The notes beneath the pieces are model-generated. The model worked only from the letters and a program-made list of their open reading frames with translations, had not been told where the DNA came from and searched no databases. A program made the position numbers and the translations under genes. From the NCBI GenBank assembly GCA_951217055.1, contig OX578282.1, positions 40,946,629-41,010,628 of the forward strand: DNA of 64,000 bases. Direction: 5' to 3'. Shown one piece after another: positions 24,680 through 40,940 of the stretch; position 1 is the stretch's first letter, and every line of letters starts with the position of its first letter. This DNA is from Gerris lacustris (lineage: Eukaryota; Arthropoda; Insecta; Hemiptera; Gerridae).

Positions 24680-24752
24680 CGTCCCTTGTGGGGATCGAAC
24701 CCACGACCTTTGGATTAGAAGTCCAACGCGCTATCCTCTGCGCCAAAGGGAC
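24680..24752 (-). tRNA. tRNA-Arg (anticodon TCT)
   Basis: 73-nt cloverleaf like the other three copies. One acceptor base differs, so the terminal pair is G-C (GTCCCTT/AAGGGAC) instead of G-T: the best-paired member. Anticodon loop CTTCTAA. An open frame that runs through it on the + strand is incidental. Confidence 0.95.
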
Positions 24753-26378
24753 GCTGGGACGACATGTCGTAATATTTAAGTGCTCGCAGCATTTTATTAA
24801 GTGTGCTACTATTGCTCATGATTTTGAAATAAGTTAATACTTTTAACGTTGCAATTAAACGAAGGCTCGTAAATATACAAATTAAAATCCAGTCTAATAA
24901 TATGTAATATACATTTTAGAAATATAATCTTATCTACTTAAAATTATTTATGTATAAAGATATATTTAAATTTTAGTTGAATTCTGAATTTGGTTAATAT
25001 TTCCTTCAAGAAAAATAAAATTATTTGAGAATACGGGTAACCGAAATAGGCATTACATTATAACTTTTTCATGGTCACACGGTATATCATGCTGCGTACT
25101 CATATCATACATAAATGTTTTATATTCATACCTATATACTCAAATTTCGCTAAAAAGTTTTAAATAATGAAGAGTTTAAGCGTTAAAGTTTTAGTATAAT
25201 TTTTAAATATATAAGATATATTTTACTGCCGTCTGTTATATTCCTTTACAATATTTTTATGATTTTCTTACAATAAAACGTTATCTTCGTATTTAATATA
25301 GTAAATTAAAAAATGTATTTATTTATTATTATATTTTCAAAAATTAAACTACATAAAAATCTCTTCTTTGATGTTGTATATTTTTAAAAATAATTTTATA
25401 ATTCTTTTATTTCTATTCTTTTGTTACGATAGATTCAATTTTAAATCCTCCTCTTTTTTATCTTCATCGTGTTTGTTAGTTTGTTTATGGTGCCTGCCGT
25501 CAACTTCAATTTTTTAAACTAACAACTGTCAATTTTTTAAACTAATTATTTAATTAGAATACAAATGTAAATTTAAAATTAAAATCAAATTGTAAACAAA
25601 TTTAAATTAAAAAATTAAAATCCTAATTTTTTTTAAAATGAATTAATACCAATATTTACCCTCACACAACCAAAATGCGTGAATATCAAAGATTTATAAT
25701 AAAAAAACTTTGTTTTTATGGCTATAGTATCACTTATTAGTTTATATTATCTTTTGTAATATTATTCTGAAAATTAAAGCAATTTTAGATATAAGTGTCA
25801 ACTTTGGTATGTATAAACAAACTGTTCAAAAACCTACTCAGCTTTTTCCCCTTTCATACATAATATACAAAAATAAATGTTGTATTGCTGAAGAAAAGGG
25901 CAAAATTTTTTAATATAGGTACATACCTGTATAATAATGATACTGAATTTTAACACTATCATATATATTATTTATTTATTGGGAATTAAAAAGGTTTTTT
26001 TTTATTTAGATGGACATGTTTCACTTTTTTGCGAGATGGAATTTATTTTTATTCAATACTAGCCTTCACCCCATAATCCACGTGGGGCTTATGCTAAGAA
26101 TCAGTGGCTATGTCGAAGGCCTAATAATTATTATGAAGGTCTCAATTAAATAAAAAGCCTAAATAGTTTCATTTCCAAAGCCAGCCTTCACTCCATAGAA
26201 AATAATCAGGACTATATATTATTAAGCAATCCTAAGAATAAATTACCCTCCGAATCGCAGTTTGAAGGCTATTGAAATGAAATAGCTAATGAAATATAAT
26301 TATTTGCAATGCATGTATTGAAATTTATATGATTACAATTATTACTATACATAATATATTATTAATACTACATAATAC

Positions 26379-26380
<2 letters not shown>
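24753..26380. other. AT-rich spacer, nothing recognised
   Basis: About 1.6 kb with no recognisable gene or repeat boundary. Confidence 0.45.

Positions 26381-26469
<89 letters not shown>
26381..26469. repeat. (TA)n microsatellite, 89 bp
   Basis: Left border of the hammerhead-bearing segment. Confidence 0.97.
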
Positions 26470-27186
<717 letters not shown>

Positions 27187-28079
27187 ACTATAATTATTAC
27201 AATACATACTCTGTCCTATCTCTTTCTTTCTTAATTGCAAATATAATGGTTGAACTTTTATTCTCCATTTCCTTTATGTAATTTTTTGATTGTTAAATGT
27301 AAACTAAGTATTAATATTATTTTTTATATAAGGTTAAAAGTTAATTTTAGTAAATGAGATACTAAGTCAAAAAGGTCAATTCTTTTTAAACACAGTGCTT
27401 TTAAATATGCCGGCCTCTAGGCCCTTTGTCTGGGTTTCCATTAGATTCTGTTGGTATAACATAAACGACGCGCCGGCTTAGAAATACACCCCTCACAACC
27501 TTTTTAGGTCTTTGAGAAAATTGGCGGCCTTCAAAAGCTCTAGCAAAATGTAGACTTATAGAGAAGAGAAAATTTGTTTTATTGAAAAGCTTCTTTTTAT
27601 TTATAAAAAATTGAGTAGAAAAAAATAACCCGTAAAAAAAATAAATGAATGCTTTATTTGCAAAAATATTCTTTATAACTTAAAATGTTTAATTAATCCG
27701 TAGAAATATTTATTTATTTTTCAAGTAAATACATTTGGTTATAATATTATTGAATAATAATAAACTTATTATTAACTATTTTTTTTTCTTTTTTATCAAT
27801 AGTAGTATTAAGAATAATCCTCCAATGATATTATTGCTGGCTAATAGTATTTGCTCTAAAGCCACTCAAACTCAATATAGCTTTTAATCCTATCTAAAAG
27901 TATTTAATGGAATATCCCAGGTTAATGTGGGATGGGGATATTGGTCTAAAAGAGAACAACCTTATTTTTGAATTTTATTATACATTGCAATGAAGGGAGA
28001 TCCGACACAGATGCTTCTTACCAAACATTCATATTTTTTTTATCCTGGTATTGCGCATGCTAAAGTTTTCTGTACCATA
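27187..28079. other. unrecognised spacer
   Basis: A GC-richer patch (27405-27540) is unlike the flanks and could be decayed repeat. No gene. Confidence 0.4.
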
Positions 28080-28366
28080 GATTTTTTACTTCCTTGTGTA
28101 CTTTGAATATACAAAGAGAAATTATTGTGATAGCGCGAAAATTTGATTTTGATGGATTTACTGTTTTAAGTTTAAAGAGTTTTTTTATTATAAAAAAAAC
28201 TCTGTAGTGAGTCGCCTGTCGTCTATGTAGACTCCTGGAGCCTAAAATACTAGGCTGCTTACTATGAAATGTGGCATACATGTTCAGGAAAATCATACTT
28301 TAAGGCAAAATCAAGAAATGAATTTTAGCTTCAAATTTGGGGGGAGGGCACTTCCCAAATTGGAAA
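28080..28366 (+). repeat. dispersed repeat, GCGCGAAAATTTGATTTTGA family
   Basis: Shares GATGGATTTAC, the GTCTGT/CAGACGCC-type centre, GGCATACATGTTCAG and GAAATGAATTTTAGCT with copies at 31870-32230, 32950-33100, 47420-47612 and 52813-53095. In some copies the repeat reads open as MARKFDF..LHVLRSLE; I take that as chance conservation within a repeat. Confidence 0.75.
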
Positions 28367-29100
28367 AAACGTTCAAATAGGTTTTTTTCGAATAAGGTTC
28401 CTGCGATTTTAATTAGAAAGTTCTACAAATTTTCTACTTTTAATTCAATCTTTATGGAATATTAAAAAGTATTGTTCGAGTTTATCGTCCTAATATTTTT
28501 ATTATTTAAACCGTGATATTATTATATATTTTTTTTAAATAAAGTTTTTTTTTTGTTAAAAAAAAATCTTCACATTAATATAATTATGTTCTGGCTTGAG
28601 TATAAAATATCATAGCTAAAGAATCGAAACTAAGGATACTGTCTACCTCCGGTCCCACTGGGCAGATTTTCCTCTAACAATTTGTATTATATTAATACGT
28701 CTCTATACGATGTTATCAACGCAGCTATTTTCGATGATCCATAAATAACATGCTTTTATTAAGTTTTATATGCCTATAAGACTAATATTGTATTCTATAC
28801 TTGAACCATTTCAAAATCAGTTTACTCTCTCAAATTTTAGCAGAAAGACACGTGCCGGATGAGATTATAATAATCAGTCATTTAACAAAATCATTTATTG
28901 ATTTCAAGACGAAAAAACCAATAAATTTTCAGATTTATATGGAGAAAGTTAGGCTGTAAAATTCGAAAAGAAAATTTAATTTCAGAAATTCAACAACAAC
29001 CACTGACAGCATGTGAGGTTAGAATAGACTATGAGGATATTGTGGCGAAGACTATAACGTATAAAATTATATTATTTAAAAAAAAAAAAAAAAAAAACTA
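28367..29100. other. AT-rich spacer, nothing recognised
   Basis: No gene or element recognised. Confidence 0.45.
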
Positions 29101-29586
29101 AGAACACGCTTTTAGAAAACATACACTAAAAAGGAGAAAATAATTTTAATTTTTATAAACAGTTTTTGTCATTTGTTAGCTCCCTCAAAGCTTTAATCTT
29201 TAGTAATTATGACTAGAGAGGTAAATATAAAAAGTAACACAACAAAATTGTTACCACAGTTTTATATAATTAAATATACGCGTTTCGACATTTATATCAT
29301 CTTCAGTGTAAGTGTTTACTGAACCACTTTAACTGGACGCTTACACTGAAGATGATATAAATGTCGAAACGCGAATGTTAAATTATATAAAATTGTGGTG
29401 ACAGTATTGTTGTGTTAATTTTCGTTAACCTAATTAGTCATTATTATGAAGTGGTACCGGTACCACAAAATCTCAGTCAAAACCACCAATTTTAATCTTA
29501 TGTGGCTGTGTTCGCTCTTAGTGCTATATGACTATTCAAAAAAATACTTTCTCATTTTTAGTGAAGGTTTTCCAAAAGCGTGTTCT
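29101..29586. mobile_element. foldback element, about 486 bp
   Basis: Outer ends AGAACACGCTTTTAGAAAAC (29101) and GTTTTCCAAAAGCGTGTTCT (29567-29586) are inverted. Middle parts (ACACAACAA..TTGT, TTATATAATT) match in inverse. The inner arms 29265-29312 and 29339-29388 are nearly perfect and carry TTTCGACATTTATATCATCT and its complement. Each inner arm reads, outward, CTGAAGA-T-GATA-TAAA-TGTC-GAAAC, a weak hammerhead-like string. Confidence 0.75.
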
Positions 29587-30106
29587 TATATATATATTTT
29601 TTTAAAAAAAATAGTATTATTTTCAGCATTTTAATTCAAGGTGCATATTTGTATGTAATTATTTAGGTGGTTACATCTTCCTAACTATTTAGACTAGAAC
29701 CTTGAAATGTTGATATGTTGCTTATTATGACATAAAGATGTTTAATAAAAGGGTTTTTAATATCAAACCCTTAAATAAAACAATTAGATATAATCAAAGG
29801 GGGGGGGGGGGGGGGGGGGGGATAAGAAAAACGAGTTTTAGAAGATAAAAAGGTGTTTAAAAAAGGCTATTCATACTCAGAACATAAACAATATTATTTT
29901 ATCGATATTAACATTTAGCTTCCGATATATTTTACGATACACCCCCTTGATTGAAGATTAGGCCATGATATTCGTCAATACGATATCTCGGGAACCAACT
30001 GCACTAGTGCCCTGAAATTTGGAAATTAGCTTTTTAAATCCTTTATATTAACTTCACTTTTGTGCCTGGGTGCCTGGGAACTGGGGGCCTGGGTGCCTGA
30101 CGTCAA
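29587..30106. other. unrecognised spacer
   Basis: Apart from the G run, includes GTGCCTGGGTGCCTGGGAAC just before the tandem repeat. No gene. Confidence 0.4.
29799..29821 (+). repeat. poly(G) run, 23 bases
   Basis: Unusually long G homopolymer in AT-rich DNA; similar shorter runs occur elsewhere. Length may be affected by sequencing. Confidence 0.9.
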
Positions 30107-30950
30107 AATCTTTGGAAGGCTAGTTAACCCACTTCCAGTTATCCAATCGAGCTGAAACTTGGCACATAGACCAAGACAAAATTTTAACAAATTAATTGAT
30201 TAATTAAATAATTAATAAATTAATTTTTCAATTTAATTAATTATCTTTTTAAAAATGCATGGATTAATTAAATATTAAAAAAATAAACAAAAAATTTAAA
30301 TTAATTAATTAATTAATTGGTAGGTATATAAAATCTTTGGAGGGCTCGTTAACCCTCTTCCAGTCGTCCAATCGTGCTGAAACTTGGTACATAGACTCTC
30401 TAGCAATACAAAAATATTTTAACTAATTAATTAATTAATTAAATTTAATTAATTAATTAATTTTTCAATTTAATTAATTATCTTTTTAAAAATGAATGGA
30501 TTAATTAAATATTAAAAAAATAAGTAATGAAAATAAAATCAAAATTTATTTAATTAATTAATTAATTGGTAGGTATATAAAATCTTTGGAGGGCTAGTTA
30601 ACCCTCTTCCAGTCGTCCAATCGAGCTGCAACTTGGCACATAGACTCTCTACCTATACAAAAACATTTTAACGAATTAATTAATTAATTAAATTTAATTA
30701 ATTAATTATTTCTTTAATTAAAATAATTAACTTTTTAAAAATGAATGATTAATTAAATTTTAAAATATAAATAATAAGAATAATTAATTCATAGGTATAA
30801 AAAATCTTTGGAGGGCGAGTTAACCCTCTTCCATCGAGCATCCATCGTCATCCAAGCGAGCAGAAACTTGGCATATCGACTCTCTACCTATACAAAAACA
30901 TTCTAACAAATTAAATAATCAATTAATTTTACTAATTATTTAATTTTAAA
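30107..30950 (+). repeat. tandem repeat of 222-249 bp, four units
   Basis: AATCTTTGGAGGGC starts units at 30332, 30581 and 30803; the first, at 30107, reads AATCTTTGGAAGGC. Each has AGTTAACCCTCTTCCAGT, CCAATCGAGCTGAAACTTGG (variants) and AATTAATTAATT filler of variable length, which explains the changing period. The last unit is degraded. Confidence 0.88.
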
Positions 30951-31869
30951 ATAATTATTTAAAATTGAAATGAATTATTACCAATACTTCCCCTCACAAC
31001 AAAAATGCAAAAATATAAAGTATTTATAATAAAAACTTGGTTTTTATGGGCTGGTATTATTTTATGACTCTATCAACTTATGTGAAAGGGTTTTCCAATC
31101 CATTATGATTCAAGACAGCGGCCATAGAAGTATTTAGAACCAAATCCTCTCACTAACATAATTATCACCACATCTTTGAAACGCTAAAATTAATTGTGTT
31201 TAGTATTATAATTTCTATATAATATTGATACCTGCCAAGAAGGGATTATTTTAAGTTGAATCCGCAGCATAAGGGAAGTAAAGAAATGAAGGCAAAGTAA
31301 AAAAAAAAGAAGAAATTGAGCCCAGACTAGACTTATAAAGTTAGGTAGTTAATACATTAGGAATTGTGCTTCTTTTTAGGATGTAAGCATAAAATACCTT
31401 TGCTGGAAAGTTAACTTTTAAAACTTTATATCCAGTTGTATTTGTATCTTTCAGTTTTCGCAATCAATTACTAATAAGTAATTAAGGATTTTTTAATGAT
31501 TATTTTGGTCCAAGCCAAGGGGAAAAGGGTGTAGAAATTAGGAGGGAATTTAGGAAACACTGTATTTTATTAATGATTTATTATTTTATTAATTTTTATA
31601 CTACACTCGGTAAATAAGCATGGAAATCCAGATAATAATGTATTATGATGTAATTAAACAGATTCAAACAGCCAAATAAATCGAATGAAACTACTAATAA
31701 TAATTAAAAGTAAATACTGCAAATATATATTCATAGACTATCCAATGCAATTTATTTAGATATTATTATAAAGCCAAGGAAAATATTAAAATATTACATA
31801 TTATATACACTTTACTTGTAAGTTTAAAATGGGCAGTACTAAACTTTGGTTCTTTGAGCCGGATTTTAT
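30951..31869. other. AT-rich spacer, nothing recognised
   Basis: No gene or element recognised. Confidence 0.45.
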
Positions 31870-32230
31870 TTTTACTTTCTCATGTACGTAGTATATTTAT
31901 AGAGAGAAAGTATTTGCGCGAAAATTTGGGTTTGAGGTGTTGATGGACCAAAGGCCCCCATACACGATCAAACATTTTATGCAAACATGATTCTTGCGCA
32001 AACCTGATGTCGGGCAAATTTAGGCCATACACGTCAAACATTTTGACCGTGTATGGGGGCCTTTACACGTTTTTAGGTTCCGTGAGTACAAATAAGTGTT
32101 TTTTAAAATATGTTTGTTTGCCAAAAATATGCAGACGCGTGGAGCTTAATATACTGGGTCAATTTCAGGAAAGTCATACCCCGTGGCAAAATAGATAAGT
32201 CCATTCTCGCTTTAAATTTGGGGCCGCCAT
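31870..32230 (+). repeat. dispersed repeat (GCGCGAAAATTT family) interrupted by a MITE
   Basis: Left part TTTACTTTCTCATGTACGTA...GTTGATGGA and right part TTTACACGTTTTTAGG...GGGGCCGCCATGACTC are the two halves of the family. The uninterrupted join GATGGATTTACACGTTTTGA is seen at 52875 and, as GGTGGATTTACACGTTTTGA, at 33000. Confidence 0.8.
31958..32064. mobile_element. small palindromic MITE (GGCCCCCATACACG ends)
   Basis: AAAGGCCCCCATACACG at the left and CGTGTATGGGGGCCTTT at the right are perfect inverted ends; a second internal pair (ATACACGTCAAACATTTT) lies within. It interrupts a repeat whose intact form exists elsewhere in the window. The target duplication is ambiguous by 1-3 bases. Confidence 0.8.
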
Positions 32231-32949
32231 GACTCTGAAACAACGTTATAAAAAATATTTTAATTTAGTCCATTTATAAGACAATTACCTGTTGAACATT
32301 AATGAAATATGTTTAATTATAATTGATTAAATTATATTTTATTGGATTTCAGTTCATAAAAAGTGTTCGCTTCAATATTATTTATTGTTACAATAATTAT
32401 AAACTATAATTTTAATCTTTCACAGTCATTTTTACGTTTGTACTGTCAAAATTATTAAATTATTTATATATAATCTTTTAATTAATATTTAAAAAAAAAT
32501 CTAGTCAAATTTTATTGAATGATTACAGAATTCAATTGAAGGGGAAAAATAGTTTATTTATAATAATATTAAAACATTTCTCTGATTTGAATATTTATAA
32601 TGTTAATTTACATTTAATTGGCTCGAGTCTTAGATAATCTGCTTAGGAAGTAATTAGCCTGAGAGAGAGCTTATTTCTTTAAAATCCAATTTTCTTCCTT
32701 TGAATCTTAAAAAATAATGAATAATTAATATCCACATTTTTAGAATTTTTTTTATTATTAAATATTTTTTAAGACCGTTCAACAATACCTAGAGGGCTGA
32801 ACATAGACAATTGGATATAATAATTTACCCCGACGTAAAATAGAACAATATCAGGTTTCATTTTTTTTTAACTTGATAATTGGGTATTTTTAGAGCTTTT
32901 ATTTAAAAAATAAAATTTAATTAAAACCTTCATTTTTTACATTTTTATA
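32231..32949. other. AT-rich spacer, nothing recognised
   Basis: No gene or element recognised. Confidence 0.45.
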
Positions 32950-33100
32950 CAGAGAAGAAAGTATTATTGCGATGGCACGAAAATTCGATTTTGAGATTTT
33001 GGTGGATTTACACGTTTTGAGATCTCTTAAGTCCAAAAAATGGTTTTTAAAAGAATGTCTGCATCTGTCATCTGACGTCTGTCAGTTCAGACGCCCTGAG
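32950..33100 (+). repeat. dispersed repeat fragment, GCGCGAAAATTT family
   Basis: Left two-thirds of the family (GCGATGGCACGAAAATTCGA, GTGGATTTACACGTTTTGAG, GTCTGTCAGTTCAGACGCC), then broken by CAGGGCCGGATCTAG, which resembles a hAT-type terminus. Confidence 0.75.
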
Positions 33101-33208
33101 CAGGGCCGGATCTAGCTACCGCCAGCCCCCGTGGTACGGGGGGGGGGGGCAGTCAGAGATGTTGATAAATGTTTTTTACAACAAAAAAGACAAGAAGGAT
33201 ATTGTGAT

Positions 33209-33453
33209 GAGCGGCGTAGCTATGGGCCCGAATTGCGGGTGGGTGCCAGGGGCCCAAAAAAAACAAAAAAACATGGAATACTATCTTTGTACCACAATGT
33301 CGATGAGGCCCCTTTAGAGTATAATTAAATCTAAACTGGAATTATATTCATATACCTTTGTCAGGGGACCCCATTCAGAGCTGAACGCAAATGTTTCTCT
33401 TTTTTTGCTTTTCAATTTTTTTGGCAAGGGGCACTGCCCTAGGTACGCCACTG
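33209..33453. mobile_element. hAT-type MITE, 245 bp, with 8-bp target duplication
   Basis: Ends GAGCGGCGTAGCTATGGG and AGGTACGCCACTG match CAGTGGCGTA-type termini at 8 of 10 positions. ATTGTGAT flanks both sides exactly (33201-33208, 33454-33461); eight bases is the hAT hallmark. Non-coding interior with an A-rich stretch. A 65-codon open frame across the left border is accidental. Confidence 0.82.
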
Positions 33454-33873
33454 ATTGTGATGAACTTAAAATTGCCCCGCCCTTATTTACTCTCTAAGTA
33501 CAACGATCAATAGGCAACAAATAATGTAAATAACTGAAAAAAAAAATGTCTACTCAAACTATTCTTTTATAATATTTCATCTATTTACGCGTAACAACAC
33601 ATTACTGCTCCACCTAATAAAATCTTTACTTATTTAAACATCTTACCTCCATTTAAATTTGAATAATTTAAATGTGCTGAACAGACTGACTTCCACAGCA
33701 CAGGGCATCCACCTTCTAGTGGAAGTTATTATTCCTAAATGTTAAGCATAGTAAAAAATTGTAATTCATTATAAATAAAGAAATTTATTATTTAAGTAAA
33801 AAAAAAGGAAAAGCCATCCACAAGAAATATATTAATGCATTTACAATGTAATTAATTTTACACTTTTATTTAT

Positions 33874-33876
<3 letters not shown>
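33454..33876. other. AT-rich spacer, nothing recognised
   Basis: No gene or element recognised. Confidence 0.45.

Positions 33877-33957
<81 letters not shown>
33877..33957. repeat. (TA)n microsatellite, about 81 bp
   Basis: Left neighbour of the palindrome at 33984-34235. Confidence 0.97.
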
Positions 33958-33960
<3 letters not shown>

Positions 33961-33983
33961 TAAATTCTCGACCGTAAATATAA

Positions 33984-34736
<753 letters not shown>

Positions 34737-34769
34737 GCACAGGCACATGCATATATTTACAAGAGATAT

Positions 34770-35703
34770 TGTTGGGTTGGAATATTTCATTTTGACCGCT
34801 TCGGGGGTGGTTGGAAATCGTCCGATTCTACTTCAGAAATAGGTAGATCGTCGACGTCGTCTTCTCCTCCTTCGGCCATCTGAATTACGGCGACGTTTTT
34901 TACCTGTCGCGCATTAAAAAAAATATTGGTCTCATTTCTTCTTAGGAAAGGTGTCTGGTCATATTTGGTATAACTCCTATTTCATCTTTAGAAAATACAT
35001 TTTTGTACGTTTCTATTACATTATTAAGTTCTAAAGTAGGTTCTTCCTTTACAGCTTTTATCTCTGCCAATCTAGCCTAACTTCGCGCATCCATTCTTTT
35101 CCAAAAATGGGTTCGACGTTCTGTTTTATTAAGTAAAGTTTTTCAACAAAATCTTGATTTTTATAAGTACCTTTTACATAAACTACTCCTTCTGGCCTTA
35201 TTATTTCTCCCGTGTATGTCTATAGCTGTACTCGTGTTTCATGAATTTTCTTTTTTATTTTAAGTTTTCAAAGTCTTGTAACGACATTGTACTTAAGGCT
35301 GCACCTGTGTCTTGTTCCATATTAATATTTTTCCCATCAATTTTTAGGATAATATTAAACTTATCTGAACTTCGTTTATTAGACACAAGATTAATTTCAT
35401 ATGGTTCACCCTCGTCCGAGCTTTCTTGTTCGGTACCGATCTGTTTGGTATCTCGGGGTTTTCTACTTTTTTCTAAACATACTTTGTTATGTGCCCAATT
35501 TTAGAGAAAAAATCGAACTGGGTTTTAGAAAACCTGCACTTGTTCGCTCTATGTTCCTTTTTACCACATTGGAAACATCGCCCCTTAAGTGATTCGAAAT
35601 TTAGTTGTTCTCTTGAATTTTTCTGAGGTGTGACTGTCCTATTATTGTTCCTTTTCATCTGATTTACTTTTGTATCTTTTTGACAATGTTCTGTAAAATC
35701 CAT
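34770..35703 (-). pseudogene. Ty3/Gypsy-type retrotransposon remnant (zinc knuckle, protease, RT start, pol tail)
   Basis: On the minus strand from 35703: a Lys/Arg/Asn-rich gag end with a CX2CX4HX4C zinc knuckle (CFQCGKKEHRANKC, 35577-35536) and a second, degenerate knuckle. After a stop near 35470, in the same frame, comes a retropepsin with DTG (35311-35303). A second stop interrupts before TYTGEIIRPEGV, and FGKEW (about 35106-35091) ends the protease. Further on, a YKNVFSKDEIG-type stretch recalls the start of reverse transcriptase. It then jumps to an acidic, proline-rich tail like the C-terminus of such polyproteins. RT core, RNase H and integrase are missing and no LTR is seen. Non-functional. 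Confidence 0.75.
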
Positions 35704-35889
35704 TTTTTAAGCATTTCCATATAAAGTACATTTAGTACTTTTGGGTGCAAATGGTACCTAATGTATGTTTTAGACTCAGTTTCAAGTGGTAAAAAATGTA
35801 TTTGTTTTGTTTAATACTTTTTTTCATGACGAAGGATTTTATGATTTTGAAATTTAATTTTCGTACACAGGGGTACGGGGTATGGGGTG
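35704..35889. repeat. decayed repeat around a hAT-type insertion
   Basis: GTACACAGGGGTACGGGGTA and, beyond the insertion, GTGGGGTACAAAAGTCAAAA are the halves of a repeat that also appears as TACCCCGTACCCCAGTGTAC near 15752. Confidence 0.5.
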
Positions 35890-36025
35890 CAGGGTCGGAC
35901 TTTTTTTTCCCGATGGCCGGTCTGGTTAAGACCTAAAATGGGCCGGTCCCTTGGCCAACTCAAGGCTTGAGGGCCGGTCTGATGGAGACACTCCCGGGCC
36001 GAAATTTCTTCCCAGTCCGACCCTG
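35890..36025. mobile_element. hAT-like MITE, about 136 bp
   Basis: Terminal inverted repeats CAGGGTCGGAC and GTCCGACCCTG are perfect over 11 bases; GC-rich interior with GGCCGGTC repeats. TGGGGT is duplicated on both sides, suggesting an imperfect ~8-bp target duplication. Confidence 0.72.
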
Positions 36026-39281
<3,256 letters not shown>

Positions 39282-39624
39282 AGCGGCATTTAGACGATCA
39301 ACTTGGTTGCCAACATAGTTGTCAATCAAGTTGGACAACATTTAACACAGACATTACTTTTTACAAAATTATCTACACAATTTACAGTTTCTTCAAGTTT
39401 TTTGGGTGAGCTTTTTTTGTTTAAAATGAGTGAAGGATTGTTATACCTCGTTATTATCATGAATTATGTTAAGAAGAGGCTCATCCCACACGATTTTTTT
39501 TATTTTATTTTACTCCAACCTGTGGACCAACATAAAATTTCAACCACCAACCTATCCACAGACACAGATAAACATTGACTTCAACATGGCATATTGGCAA
39601 CCAAGTTGATCGCCTAAAGCGGCC
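39282..39624. mobile_element. PIF/Harbinger-type MITE, 343 bp
   Basis: Inverted ends share TTAGRCGATCAACTTGGTTG with the complement of CAACCAAGTTGATCGCCTAA. The outermost bases (AGCGGC / GGCCGC) differ by an indel. TTA flanks both sides (39279-39281, 39625-39627), the usual TWA duplication of PIF/Harbinger. Open frames over it are accidental. Confidence 0.7.
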
Positions 39625-40845
39625 TTATAGATAGGTATAGGTATTGCCAAGTGTTTTGCGAGCTTGCAACTTTTTTGAATTCAAGTCGAAACATGAAATG
39701 TTCGTACATCATATAAACATGAATAATGTTTATTGCACTTTTCAGGGATTAGAACACCAAGGATTAGAATCACCACCAGATATTATCTAGTGGTGATTAA
39801 TCCTGTGACATTTTTTACGCTGAGTAAATGTGTGACCGCTCCCCTCTCTCGATAGCGTAACGTTGCGTGAAAGGAACTTAAAAAGCCACTCAAAATAAAC
39901 ATTTTTATCTAATTATATTTTAATATACTAATTATAAATTTTATAATATATTTCTGTCTAATATAACTCAATAGTTTTCTGCATTCACCGCCTTCACACC
40001 GGAATTTATAACTTTTAACCTTATCAAATTAATTTATAATTGATAGCAGTAAATAATAAATATAGAAAAAGTAGCTGAAACTACTTTAACCTTTAGAAGT
40101 TCTAGAGTAAAATATCTTCAGTTCTCTAAATAATTGATTAGTCATAATATACTCTTTTCATGTTGCATGAATAATAAATTCTCTTTAAAAAACACTTAAC
40201 TTAGAAAATTCAGTAAAATTTATAATTACTAATATAACATTCAGGGATTGTAAATGATAAATTATTATTCTTAATAAATATTTCAGAACTATGAACATAT
40301 AGACACTTTTACTACAGTTAATTATACGTATAAATAAAAAAAATTCCATAGAGTAACTTTTAAATATAAAAACTTCTACATATTGCAAAAATGTATAATA
40401 AATTTTTTTTTTTTTTTTTTTAAATACAAATATTTTTTAAAATATTAAAGTATACTTCGAAAAAACTTTTAGGGGATAATATATTATAATTTTTACAAAT
40501 TAAATGATATTAATATGTTAATTATAAAAATAAAAGGAATATTAGTTGTTTTTTTTTATAAATAATTTGTGATGAAAATTACGTGATATCTAAAAATGAC
40601 GTCTCCTTTTAATTTAAACTTATTTTTAAAGCCAGTTTTCGGCTTTCATCAGTCTTAGAAAAGTAAATAAATAATGTCTCTCCAAAAAAAAAAAAAAATT
40701 AAATCACCATTATCAAGCTTTTAATGGATCATCAGTGCCTTTAACAGATGTGAAATTTTGTAATAATTTCGTAATGTACTTAGCTTAAAACCACTTATCA
40801 GTACCTAAGGAGTGTAATTTATCCATCTGCCCTGTGAGGCTGGTT
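39625..40845. other. AT-rich spacer, no gene recognised
   Basis: 40625-40665 on the minus strand reads CTGATGAAAGCCGAAAACTG, a small hairpin that lacks a hammerhead core. Confidence 0.45.
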
Positions 40846-40940
40846 TACCTCAGGGCAGTAACCTAGGACTCCTTCTTCATTCCATCTGCAAGACACAATA
40901 TCCTGACGCCAAAATAATTCTTAAGCTTAGCAAAATTATC
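40846..40940 (+). pseudogene. LINE (Jockey-type) reverse-transcriptase fragment
   Basis: The + strand reads GLPQGSNLGLLLHSICKTQ and then YPDAKIILKLSK, a decayed form of the LPQGSxLGPLLxxI motif block followed by the linker to the catalytic domain. A second, similar fragment lies at 43942-44068. Related 3' sequence resumes after a MITE at about 41160. Only about 30 codons remain. Confidence 0.65.

Noticed and set aside
24559..24837. 92-codon open frame with GIEPTTFGLEV
   Set aside because: It is the antisense reading of the tRNA-Arg gene at 24680-24752.
35241..35592. Plus-strand open frames of 87 and 63 codons
   Set aside because: Shadows of the minus-strand Gypsy gag-protease remnant.
40625..40665. 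CTGATGAAAGCCGAAAACTGG (minus strand) as a hammerhead
   Set aside because: The hairpin AAGCC/GGCTT encloses the GAAA, so the core order is wrong.
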